Shown here: one piece after another, positions 44,709 to 51,770 of the stretch
How the letters are laid out: every line of letters begins with the position of its first letter
Numbering within the stretch: position 1 is the first letter of the stretch
Assembly: GCA_040218045.1 (NCBI GenBank)
Contig: JAVJQA010000055.1
Location: 1 to 64,000, forward strand
Direction of reading: 5' to 3'
DNA from: Marinoscillum sp040218045
GTDB lineage: Bacteria > Bacteroidota > Bacteroidia > Cytophagales > Cyclobacteriaceae
Length of the DNA: 64,000 nt
The notes under the pieces: generated by a model
Database searches by the model: none
What the model was told of the DNA's origin: nothing
What the model saw: the letters and a program-made list of their open reading frames with translations, nothing else
Position numbers and translations under genes: made by a program

Positions 44709-45796
44709 TACCTCAGGTCATTTCCGATTTCAAGTGCATCATCCAGCACTTCGAACGAATTGGTGAAAGCAACAATATCTCCAGTTTTTGGTGACTGCTT
44801 TAATGTAATGGCTCGTGCTTCAGAAGTGTAATCAGCACCTAACTCTTCAAGGGCCGCTTGAAAACCTTCCATGCATTCTCGATTATGAGTGGTGGCAAAA
44901 AGCTGCACATCATTTTCCCTTGCAGATTGCAGGATCACTTTCCAATAGTCCTTCATTCGGGAGTAGTGAATGCCCGTATCGATTTCGTCAATCATTAGCT
45001 TCTTGCTATTAAATTTGATCAAATAGCTCAAAATTTTGGCCATCTTAATAGTCCCTTCTCCAAAATATCCTAGGGGTAGCGAGTGATTTGATGTGGTTCT
45101 ATTGATCAATAGACTCTTATGGTGACCTATAAGTGAAGGCTCCACGTCTTCAATCTCTGGAAAAAGAACTCTCAAACTTTTGACATAGCTGTTTTTTAAA
45201 GATTTATTCCCCTGAATATTCTCTAAATAGAATTCCGTAATTTCTTCATCATAGCTCCGTTGAAATGGAAGAAGGGGAACAATTGTACTCTGAACCTCCT
45301 CCTCAATCACAACTCTTGTCGCAGAGGTAGACTCCTGATTTTTCGTGTTTAGTTCACTTACAATCTGAAAATCCCACTCATTGCCAAAACTACCTGAATC
45401 GGGAATAAACTCTTTAGAGGAAACGCTGATAACACCCCTCTTCTTGGCAGTGTAAACCTCTGCATGCCCTGAAAACTGGTCAAAGAACTCCATTGATCTA
45501 TCGGCTTGATCATCCAAGCTGATGAAATAATCCAAAAATGAACTTGGATCTCCGAAATTCTTGAAACAGAAGGATTTAATCAAATATGACAGAAAAGGGG
45601 CTATAACAGTTTTCTCCGAAAGCCAGTCACCACTCGACTCTTCAACCCTTTCCCACATCAAAGCTTCCAACAAACTCGTCTTACCGACATTATTATCACC
45701 AAGCACCAGGTTGAACTGGCCAATGTCCTTCACCTCAAGGTCTTTGAACCGCTTGAAGTTTTTTACCCGGAAATAGTTGAAATGATTCGAATTCAT
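44708..45796 (-). CDS. OLD-like AAA ATPase (AAA15/AAA21 type)
   Basis: This 362-aa ABC-class ATPase has Walker A GDNNVGKTS (33-41), a signature-like LGYFGEGTIKMAKIL (242-256), Walker B LMIDEIDTG (267-275) and the switch His in ATTHNRE (301-307). The amino end FRVKNFKRFKDLEV is typical of OLD/AriA proteins. It has no Toprim domain of its own; that function is supplied by the next gene, with a 1-nt overlap. The pair lies between nuoB and nuoC. In known systems the ATPase senses a phage trigger and controls the Toprim nuclease. Confidence 0.85.
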   Translation of the reverse strand: MNSNHFNYFRVKNFKRFKDLEVKDIGQFNLVLGDNNVGKTSLLEALMWERVEESSGDWLSEKTVIAPFLSYLIKSFCFKNFGDPSSFLDYFISLDDQADRSMEFFDQFSGHAEVYTAKKRGVISVSSKEFIPDSGSFGNEWDFQIVSELNTKNQESTSATRVVIEEEVQSTIVPLLPFQRSYDEEITEFYLENIQGNKSLKNSYVKSLRVLFPEIEDVEPSLIGHHKSLLINRTTSNHSLPLGYFGEGTIKMAKILSYLIKFNSKKLMIDEIDTGIHYSRMKDYWKVILQSARENDVQLFATTHNRECMEGFQAALEELGADYTSEARAITLKQSPKTGDIVAFTNSFEVLDDALEIGNDLR

Positions 45797-45814
45797 TTTT
45801 TAATCCATTTAGTT

Positions 45815-45850
45815 CGCCAGAGATTGCTTCGCTCTGCTCGCTATGACGAT
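45815..45850. repeat. Dispersed-type repeat at the nuoB/ATPase junction
   Basis: On the minus strand the stretch reads TCGTCATAGCGAGCAGAGCG followed by AAGCAATCTCTGGCG. This closely resembles the CGTCATTGCGAGnnnnGCGAAGCAATCTC palindromic repeat dispersed in many bacterial genomes. It occupies most of the 67-nt gap between the nuoB stop and the ATPase start, marking the upstream edge of the inserted pair. Confidence 0.6.
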
Positions 45851-45863
45851 AAATTTAGTGAAA

Positions 45864-46397
45864 CTAAGCGGTTTCAGCTTTTTTCCTCTTATCCATTAAT
45901 TTCTTCAAGGCCTCTGGCTTCATCATAGACTCGCCACGTATTTTTTCCTGAAGTTTCATAAAGCCACCAATCAGGGCTTCCGGTCTTGGTGGACAGCCTG
46001 GCACATATACATCTACGGGGATGATTTTATCCACGCCCTTCACCACATGGTAGCCATGCTCCCAGTAAGGGCCGCCACAATTGGCGCAGCTACCCATTGA
46101 GATCACATACCTTGGCTCTGCCATTTGCTCATAAAGCCTCCGCACCCGATCTGCCATTTTGAAGGTAACCGTACCAGCCACAATCATCACATCGGATTGA
46201 CGAGGAGACGCTCGTGGCAACACGCCAAAGCGATCCATGTCATACCCGGAGGCATATGCACCCATCATTTCAATAGCACAGCAAGCCAAACCGAAACCCA
46301 TAGGCCACAGACTGGAAAGTCTGGCCCAGTTGAGCAAGTCATCTGCTTTGGTGACAATAATTCCACCCTGTCCAAATTGCTGATCAAGTAGTCCCAT
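45864..46397 (-). CDS. nuoB: NADH-quinone oxidoreductase subunit B
   Basis: This 177-aa subunit holds iron-sulfur cluster N2, the last redox centre before quinone. The ligands are visible: GLACCAIEMM (C39, C40), GSCANCGG near 102-109 and VPGCPPRPEAL near 132-142. It lies 1 nt after nuoA. The next gene downstream should be nuoC but is instead the OLD-like ATPase. Confidence 0.97.
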   Translation of the reverse strand: MGLLDQQFGQGGIIVTKADDLLNWARLSSLWPMGFGLACCAIEMMGAYASGYDMDRFGVLPRASPRQSDVMIVAGTVTFKMADRVRRLYEQMAEPRYVISMGSCANCGGPYWEHGYHVVKGVDKIIPVDVYVPGCPPRPEALIGGFMKLQEKIRGESMMKPEALKKLMDKRKKAETA

Positions 46398-46398
46398 G

Positions 46399-46881
46399 CT
46401 ATTTTTTTACCTCGAATTTTCTCTGATTAATCTGATCGTAAGCTGATTTGGGGATTTTAGAATGAAAATCATTCTTCAATGGCTGAGGTTTTGCCCAATC
46501 GAGCATGCCATTTGCCCAAACATATATTAGTCCCAACAATAACATGCCAATAAAAATGAAGGTTTCCGCCAATGAAAATTTCCCCCACAACCCCCCTGTT
46601 TCTGCATTCATTTGCTCATCTGCGAAGATGGTGGCCCATGGAAAAAGAAAGACCAACTCTGTTTCGAAAAGAAGAAAAATGAGCGCAATTACATAAAACC
46701 GGACATTGAAAACGCTCCATGCAGATTTTACAGGATCTTCTCCAGACTCATAGGTTGTTTCCTTTTCCTGGTTAGGCCTGACTGGTCTGAGCACCTTACC
46801 TACCAGCAAAGTAATCATCACAAATCCCACACCTCCAATGATGAAAAGTAATACTACGCCAAACCCGGTTAGTTCTAACAT
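46399..46881 (-). CDS. nuoA: NADH-quinone oxidoreductase subunit A
   Basis: This 160-aa membrane subunit of complex I has three helices (about 5-28, 63-83 and 104-125). Conserved family features are YESGEDPVKSAWSVFNVRFY near 44-63 and FLLFETELVFLFPWA near 69-83. The C-terminal tail beyond about 130 is longer than in E. coli NuoA. It follows the LON-domain gene by 20 nt and may share its transcript. Confidence 0.95.
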   Translation of the reverse strand: MLELTGFGVVLLFIIGGVGFVMITLLVGKVLRPVRPNQEKETTYESGEDPVKSAWSVFNVRFYVIALIFLLFETELVFLFPWATIFADEQMNAETGGLWGKFSLAETFIFIGMLLLGLIYVWANGMLDWAKPQPLKNDFHSKIPKSAYDQINQRKFEVKK

Positions 46882-46901
46882 AGCTGAAAATTACACAATG
46901 A

Positions 46902-47531
46902 TTAGAATTTAAGTGGATCTATATGCTTGAAGTGTCCGTTCATCCTGATTTTTTCTTTGGCTTTTTCAGCACGCTCCAGGGCTGGAAGAAGATTTTTCAG
47001 GTGCTCAATGATGTAGCATTGTCGTTGCCTTTCAGATTTCATTTTGAGCAATAAGTACTCCTCTTCAGGTTTTAACCCAATTTTGTGAATGATCTCGTAC
47101 ATGCTCGTCTCCACGGTCACTTCAAGCTCATCAGTCATCTGAAGCCACTCAAATAAATGCGAACACAGCTCGACGAGTTCTAAGTGGAATTTTGAATCCA
47201 GATCATTTTTAACCTGAAGCATATCTACTTTGCCGCCAGAATACTCTTTCCCATTCCATGGGTTCTGGAAATCCCTGACATTGAATACCGCTATTCCTTC
47301 CGTTTTAATGTCCATGCGACCATCATCATAGACCTTGGAGACCTCCAGGATTTTCACTTCTGTGCCGTACTCAACTTTGGTCAGGACATATGATGGTACC
47401 CCAAAAGTGGATTTCTCCCTCAGGCAGTCATTTACCAACTGCTTATACCTTGGCTCGAATATGTGCAGGTTCAAATGTTCACCAGGGAAAACGACCAGGT
47501 TCAGCGGAAACAATGGGATATTTTTGAACAT
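46902..47531 (-). CDS. LON substrate-binding-domain protein
   Basis: This 209-aa protein has the LON N-terminal domain only: IPLFPLNLVVFPGEHLNLHI and FEPRYKQLVNDCL near 25-37, then FGVPSYVLTK. It lacks the ATPase and protease domains of Lon. Stand-alone versions are common in Bacteroidota with unclear function, perhaps peptide or adaptor binding. It lies just upstream of nuoA on the same strand and probably starts the operon. Confidence 0.85.
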   Translation of the reverse strand: MFKNIPLFPLNLVVFPGEHLNLHIFEPRYKQLVNDCLREKSTFGVPSYVLTKVEYGTEVKILEVSKVYDDGRMDIKTEGIAVFNVRDFQNPWNGKEYSGGKVDMLQVKNDLDSKFHLELVELCSHLFEWLQMTDELEVTVETSMYEIIHKIGLKPEEEYLLLKMKSERQRQCYIIEHLKNLLPALERAEKAKEKIRMNGHFKHIDPLKF

Positions 47532-47609
47532 ACTTAGACAACTGAGTTCGATTGTTAGGGTTTCGATTAAATCGACAAATTCTTAAATTGTACCAACCAA
47601 TTTTAAAAA

Positions 47610-48083
47610 ATGAACAACAAAGTCAAAATCAACCAGGGTAGAGTAGTACCTGTACAGTTTAGAGTCTTTGGTTCCGTAGTAGTCTTGATTGCCATGACCT
47701 ATTCGCTTACACATTTTAGTGAAATACCAGCCATCCTTATAAGTATTGCTATTTCCTTTCTTATACCACTTTTATGGTCAAGTTTCTACATCCTCCAAAT
47801 TGACCCTCAATCAAAAGAGATTTCGGAAGGATATTGGGTGATGAATATAAAAAAGATGGACACTCAACACTATGAGGAAATTGAGAAGATCTTTGTGAAT
47901 GAGGTGAATACCAGTCAGCAAATTACTTCTTATGGTGGCAAAGTCGCTAATCTGAAGCGTAAAGAATACGCGGCCTATCTGAAACTCACCACTGGAGAAA
48001 AATTTTATCTGCTGGGCGACTCCACCGAGGAAGGTGTCCTCAAGAAGCTTGAACCCATCAAAAAGAAACTTGGCCTGGAATAA
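47610..48083 (+). CDS. Hypothetical small membrane protein
   Basis: This 157-aa protein has two membrane helices (about 20-36 and 42-62) and then a soluble PH-like stretch with alternating strands (YILQIDPQSKEISEGYW, YAAYLKLTTGEKFYLLGD). The final 20 residues are lysine-rich helix. It is divergent from the LON-domain gene. No family recognised. Confidence 0.6.
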   Translation: MNNKVKINQGRVVPVQFRVFGSVVVLIAMTYSLTHFSEIPAILISIAISFLIPLLWSSFYILQIDPQSKEISEGYWVMNIKKMDTQHYEEIEKIFVNEVNTSQQITSYGGKVANLKRKEYAAYLKLTTGEKFYLLGDSTEEGVLKKLEPIKKKLGLE

Positions 48084-48180
48084 GTATAGAAATGTCTGTC
48101 TCAAAAAGTAACCACTCCACGTAATCCGCACTTAATTTTAGATTCTCATAAAACGTTTAACATTTGATAATAGATTAGTA

Positions 48181-48371
48181 GCGTCCGAGAAAAGATTTTG
48201 GTTTCGAAGAAAATCCGTCAAAATTTACCCCTAAATCCCCTAAAGGGGACTTTCGATCACCCCTTTAGGGGCAGGGCCGACGTGGAACGGGTAGTTTTAG
48301 GAAATCGAAAAAATCTTTTCTCATTTCGTTTAAACGTACTTTTTTTGAACATTTAAAATTTAGTCGGACGC
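48181..48371. mobile_element. MITE-like nested inverted-repeat element
   Basis: The ends are GCGTCCGA (48181-48188) and TCGGACGC (48364-48371). Inside, GAGAAAAGATTTT (48187-48199) pairs with AAAATCTTTTCTC (48310-48322), and CCCCTAAAGGGG (48237-48248) is inverted at 48260-48271 as CCCCTTTAGGGG. AGTA occurs just outside both ends (48177-48180; 48373-48376), a possible target duplication offset by 1 nt. There is no transposase gene, so it would depend on an element elsewhere. It fills most of the 351-nt gap 48084-48434. Confidence 0.6.
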
Positions 48372-48382
48372 CAGTAATAATA

Positions 48383-48407
48383 GATCCTGAAATAAATTCA
48401 GGATGAC
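48383..48407 (-). repeat. Single copy of the REP-like 25-bp unit
   Basis: GATCCTGAAATAAATTCAGG plus the following ATGAC is identical over 25 nt to 36476-36500 in the REPIN-like doublet. It lies 11 nt after the MITE-like element. Confidence 0.75.
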
Positions 48408-48434
48408 CTAAAACACAGCCACTCATATGATCGA

Positions 48435-49007
48435 TTAAGTGGCCCACACTTTACCATTTCCAGCTTCATCGATTGGCACACAGCCATGCTGCTCCACCGG
48501 AATGGCCGTGTACTGAAGTGCCTCAGTGGTACCATATTCCGTGGTATAGTACCCAACGATAGTCAATTCCTTCATTTTCCAAAAGAATGACCGATCCCAG
48601 GTCTTTTTCATTTCAGTATCTTTCTGAGTGCAGAATTCCTTTTGTTTAGAAGTATCCAATCCCACAAAATCATCCCCCAATTTTTCCTGACATTCTTTAT
48701 CAAAAGCAACTAGTCCCTTGACAAATTCATCACGGTCCTCTGGAGAATAAACCGTACTTACCATTTCCTCAATAAATCCAGGAACACCGAGGCTCTTAGC
48801 TCCGGGAGTACCAGTCTCAGGGATGATTGTCTCAGCGACTTGCATCACCAGCCTTGCCTGATCTTCAGTAAAGAACTTTGGCTCCCAGGTCAACTCTGGT
48901 TTAGGAGTACAGCCATTCATAATTCCGGCAATGGTTGGAGCGCTAATCACACCACCCATAATCCAGGCTGCTCTTTTCAATGCTTCTCTTCTTTTAATAT
49001 TTTTCAT
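48435..49007 (-). CDS. Gluconate 2-dehydrogenase subunit 3 family protein
   Basis: This 190-aa protein has a Tat-like signal (KRREALKRAAWIMGG) and a Cys at about residue 33 (GIMNGC), so it may be a lipoprotein. The mature part has FTEDQARLVMQVAETIIPET near 46-65 and GVPGFIEEMV, the family hallmark. It is the small chaperone-like subunit of membrane GMC dehydrogenases and lies 2 nt after its GMC partner. The pair probably oxidises a sugar or sugar acid in the periplasm, since the Tat signal could export both. Confidence 0.88.
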   Translation of the reverse strand: MKNIKRREALKRAAWIMGGVISAPTIAGIMNGCTPKPELTWEPKFFTEDQARLVMQVAETIIPETGTPGAKSLGVPGFIEEMVSTVYSPEDRDEFVKGLVAFDKECQEKLGDDFVGLDTSKQKEFCTQKDTEMKKTWDRSFFWKMKELTIVGYYTTEYGTTEALQYTAIPVEQHGCVPIDEAGNGKVWAT

Positions 49008-49009
49008 GA

Positions 49010-50713
49010 TCAGAGATTTCCTTTTTTAAGTTCTTTTACTGCAAAATCTGCCGCACGAGCCGTCAAAGCCATATAGGTCAGAGACGGGTTTTGACAAGCA
49101 GAGGAAGTCATGCAAGCTCCATCCGTTACAAACACATTGGGTACGGTATGCACCTGGTTCCATTTGTTCAGCACAGATGTTTTTGGGTCTTTACCCATCC
49201 GGGCAGTTCCCATTTCATGAATTCCCAATCCCGGGCCTCCAATGCTGTCGTATGTGCGAACGTTTTTCAAACCAGCTTTCTCCAACATCTCAGCCGCTGA
49301 CGATTGCATATCCTTCCGCATGGCCAGTTCATTGTCCTTAAACTCGCAATCAAAATTGAAGGTTGGCAACCCGTGTTTGTCCAACTTACTCGAATCAAGA
49401 GTTACTTTGTTTTCATGATATGGAAGCATCTCACCAAAGCCCATAAGACCCATTCTCCAGGCTCCCGGCTTTTGTATCTCTTCCTTAAGCTCCTCTCCTA
49501 TGCCTAGTTCGGCAATCGCAGAGCGCCATGACTCACGACTAGCTCCGCCCTGATACCCATATCCCCTGATGAAATCAGGATGCTTCTCGTTGATATTTCT
49601 AAATCTAGGAACGTAGATGCCATTAGGTCTTCGCCCGGTATAATACATGTCTTCGAAACCTTCAAACTCTCCTTCTGCTCCTGCTTTGAAGTGGTGATCC
49701 ATCAGGTTGTGACCAAGCTCCCCAGACTGATTTCCAAGACCATTCGGATGCTCGTCACTTTTTGAATTCATCATAATCCATGTAGAGCCTAGTGCGGATG
49801 CATTCAAGAACACAATCTTGGCGAAATACTCCTGTACCTCTCCAGATTCAGCATCCTGAACCCTTACCCCAGATGCTTTCTTTGTTTCTGGATCGTAGAT
49901 TACCTCAGTGACAACCGAGTGAGGTCTTAGTGTCATATTCCCTGTTGCCATTGCTGCGGGAAGCGTACTACTCTGACTGCTGAAGTAACCTCCGAATGGG
50001 CAACCTCTCATACACAGGTTTCTATAATGACAATGTGCTCTTCCATTGTGATTTTGGGTGATATTGGCTACCCGCCCTATAGTCAACAATCTGTCCTCGA
50101 AGTTTTTGGAGATGCTATCACGGACATGCTCCTCCAAACAATTGAGCTCCATAGGAGGCAAGAATTTGCCATCAGGCAACTGAGACAGTCCTTCATTACG
50201 ACCACTAACGCCAATGTAAGACTCTACATAGTCATACCAGGACTCCACATCTTTGTACCTGATTGGCCAATCTACTGCTATACCGTCCTGGGCATTTCCT
50301 GCAAAATCCAACTCACTCCATCTGTAGGACTGTCTTCCCCATAACAAGGACCTACCACCTACATGATAACCTCGAATCCAGTCGAATCGCTTGGTCTCAG
50401 TATATGGATGCTCCGTGTCTTTTACCCACCAGTGCTTGGTGGATTCTTTAATTGTATAACCAGTTCTAAGTTGCTTCTCGTACTCCTTACGCTCTTCATG
50501 CGGAACCTGATCATCATGTGGAAGCTCCCACGGATTGAGGTTCATGGTAGGATAATCTTTGATGTGTTCGACATCTCGCCCGCGCTCTAAAACAAGGGTC
50601 TTCAAACCCTTCTCGGATAATTCTTTTGCCGCCCAGCCACCACTGATTCCTGTACCTACCACGATGGCATCATATGTGTTCTGAGCTCTTGATTTGTTAT
50701 TGATATTCATCAT
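49010..50713 (-). CDS. GMC-family oxidoreductase, probable periplasmic sugar dehydrogenase
   Basis: This 567-aa FAD enzyme has DAIVVGTGISGGWAAKELSE (15-34) as the ADP-binding fold, LVLERG as the strand end, and YHVGGRSLLWGRQSYRW near 115-131. The carboxyl end has HEMGTARMGKDPKTSVLN and NVFVTDGACMTSSACQNPSL near 530-550, with the catalytic His and Asn region. It lacks its own signal peptide; export may occur with the Tat-signalled subunit 3. Such GMC/subunit-3 pairs include glucoside 3-dehydrogenases. Confidence 0.92.
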   Translation of the reverse strand: MMNINNKSRAQNTYDAIVVGTGISGGWAAKELSEKGLKTLVLERGRDVEHIKDYPTMNLNPWELPHDDQVPHEERKEYEKQLRTGYTIKESTKHWWVKDTEHPYTETKRFDWIRGYHVGGRSLLWGRQSYRWSELDFAGNAQDGIAVDWPIRYKDVESWYDYVESYIGVSGRNEGLSQLPDGKFLPPMELNCLEEHVRDSISKNFEDRLLTIGRVANITQNHNGRAHCHYRNLCMRGCPFGGYFSSQSSTLPAAMATGNMTLRPHSVVTEVIYDPETKKASGVRVQDAESGEVQEYFAKIVFLNASALGSTWIMMNSKSDEHPNGLGNQSGELGHNLMDHHFKAGAEGEFEGFEDMYYTGRRPNGIYVPRFRNINEKHPDFIRGYGYQGGASRESWRSAIAELGIGEELKEEIQKPGAWRMGLMGFGEMLPYHENKVTLDSSKLDKHGLPTFNFDCEFKDNELAMRKDMQSSAAEMLEKAGLKNVRTYDSIGGPGLGIHEMGTARMGKDPKTSVLNKWNQVHTVPNVFVTDGACMTSSACQNPSLTYMALTARAADFAVKELKKGNL

Positions 50714-50840
50714 CTCGCATTTCTGAAGATTCTAAACTAATCAATAAAGTGTCATTCTGACACAACTTTTTAAAAAGATTTTAATGAAAACGTTTGCGGT
50801 AAAGAATTTCATAAAAATTTAAAAAGCGTATATTAGACGT

Positions 50841-51713
50841 ATGAAAATTACAAGAAAGACAGCACTGAAGAATATTGCTGGAATATCTGCTATGAGTTTA
50901 TTAGGATTACCCAATATGAGCGAAGCTTCGTCCATCCAAAAACCAAAACTAAAAGGTAGAATCAATCACTCTGTAACCAGATGGCCATTTTCTAAGAAGA
51001 CAGTAGAGGAATTATGCATCGCTGCTGTTGATCTCGGCATCAAATCGGTTGAGTTAATTGATCCGGCTGATTATGAAACTATTCTTAAATATGACCTGAC
51101 CTGTGCGATGTGCAACAGTGTGCCACTACATCATACGGACAGTTTTAATAATCCAAAAAATCATGCTGGGCACAAAAAAGAATACTTCGATTTGATGCCC
51201 AAAGTACAGGAAGCCGGATTTAAAAACATCATTTGCTTTTCAGGAAATAGAAATGGAATGGATGATGAAGTCGGACTAGAAAACTGCGCAGTAGGCCTGG
51301 ATCCTATTGTGAAAGAAGCCGAGAAGAGAGACCTTACTATTTGCATTGAAGTGTTTAACTCGAAAGTAAATCACCCGGATTACATGGCCGATAGTACTGA
51401 ATGGGCCGTGAAACTTTGTGAAAAACTAGGCAGTCCAAACTTCAAGATTCTCTATGATATTTATCACATGCAAGTGCAGGAGGGTGATATTATTGCCACC
51501 ATTAGGAAGAATCATCAATATATCGCACATTACCACACTGCTGGAGTACCTGGCAGGAATGAAATCGGTGATAATCAGGAGCTTAACTATAAAGCCATCA
51601 TGGAAGCGATAGCCGATACGGGATTTCAGGGGTTTGTCGGTCAGGAGTTTATTGCCAAAAATGAAGATGTCTTTGCTTCGCTAGGTGAAGCCATTAAAAT
51701 CTGTGATGTGTGA
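50841..51713 (+). CDS. TIM-barrel sugar isomerase/epimerase (hydroxypyruvate isomerase-like)
   Basis: This 290-aa protein has a signal-like amino end (ITRKTALKNIAGISAMSLLG) with Arg-Lys rather than Arg-Arg. The barrel follows: INHSVTRWPFSKKTVEELC near 40-58, ICIEVFNSKVNHPDYM near 170-185 and NFKILYDIYHMQVQEGD near 205-221, where Glu and Asp bind metal in this superfamily. It is divergent from the GMC operon and may process the same oxidised sugar. Specific substrate is not readable. Confidence 0.82.
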   Translation: MKITRKTALKNIAGISAMSLLGLPNMSEASSIQKPKLKGRINHSVTRWPFSKKTVEELCIAAVDLGIKSVELIDPADYETILKYDLTCAMCNSVPLHHTDSFNNPKNHAGHKKEYFDLMPKVQEAGFKNIICFSGNRNGMDDEVGLENCAVGLDPIVKEAEKRDLTICIEVFNSKVNHPDYMADSTEWAVKLCEKLGSPNFKILYDIYHMQVQEGDIIATIRKNHQYIAHYHTAGVPGRNEIGDNQELNYKAIMEAIADTGFQGFVGQEFIAKNEDVFASLGEAIKICDV

Positions 51714-51723
51714 CAAAAAAGAA

Positions 51724-51750
51724 AAGCCCCGCTGTAACCAAACGGGGCTT
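51724..51750. terminator. Bidirectional rho-independent terminator
   Basis: Perfect 8-bp stem AAGCCCCG (51724-51731) with CGGGGCTT (51743-51750), 11-nt loop, between convergent genes. The minus-strand side has the stronger T-rich tail (from the A-run 51715-51725), serving the isocitrate dehydrogenase gene; on the plus strand the tail is weaker. Confidence 0.8.
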
Positions 51751-51770
51751 CAATCTTATTTTCACATTCT

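Noticed and set aside
41913..47531. Prophage or integrative element as the source of the nuo insertions
   Set aside because: No integrase, phage structural genes or attachment-like repeats; only small cassettes are present.
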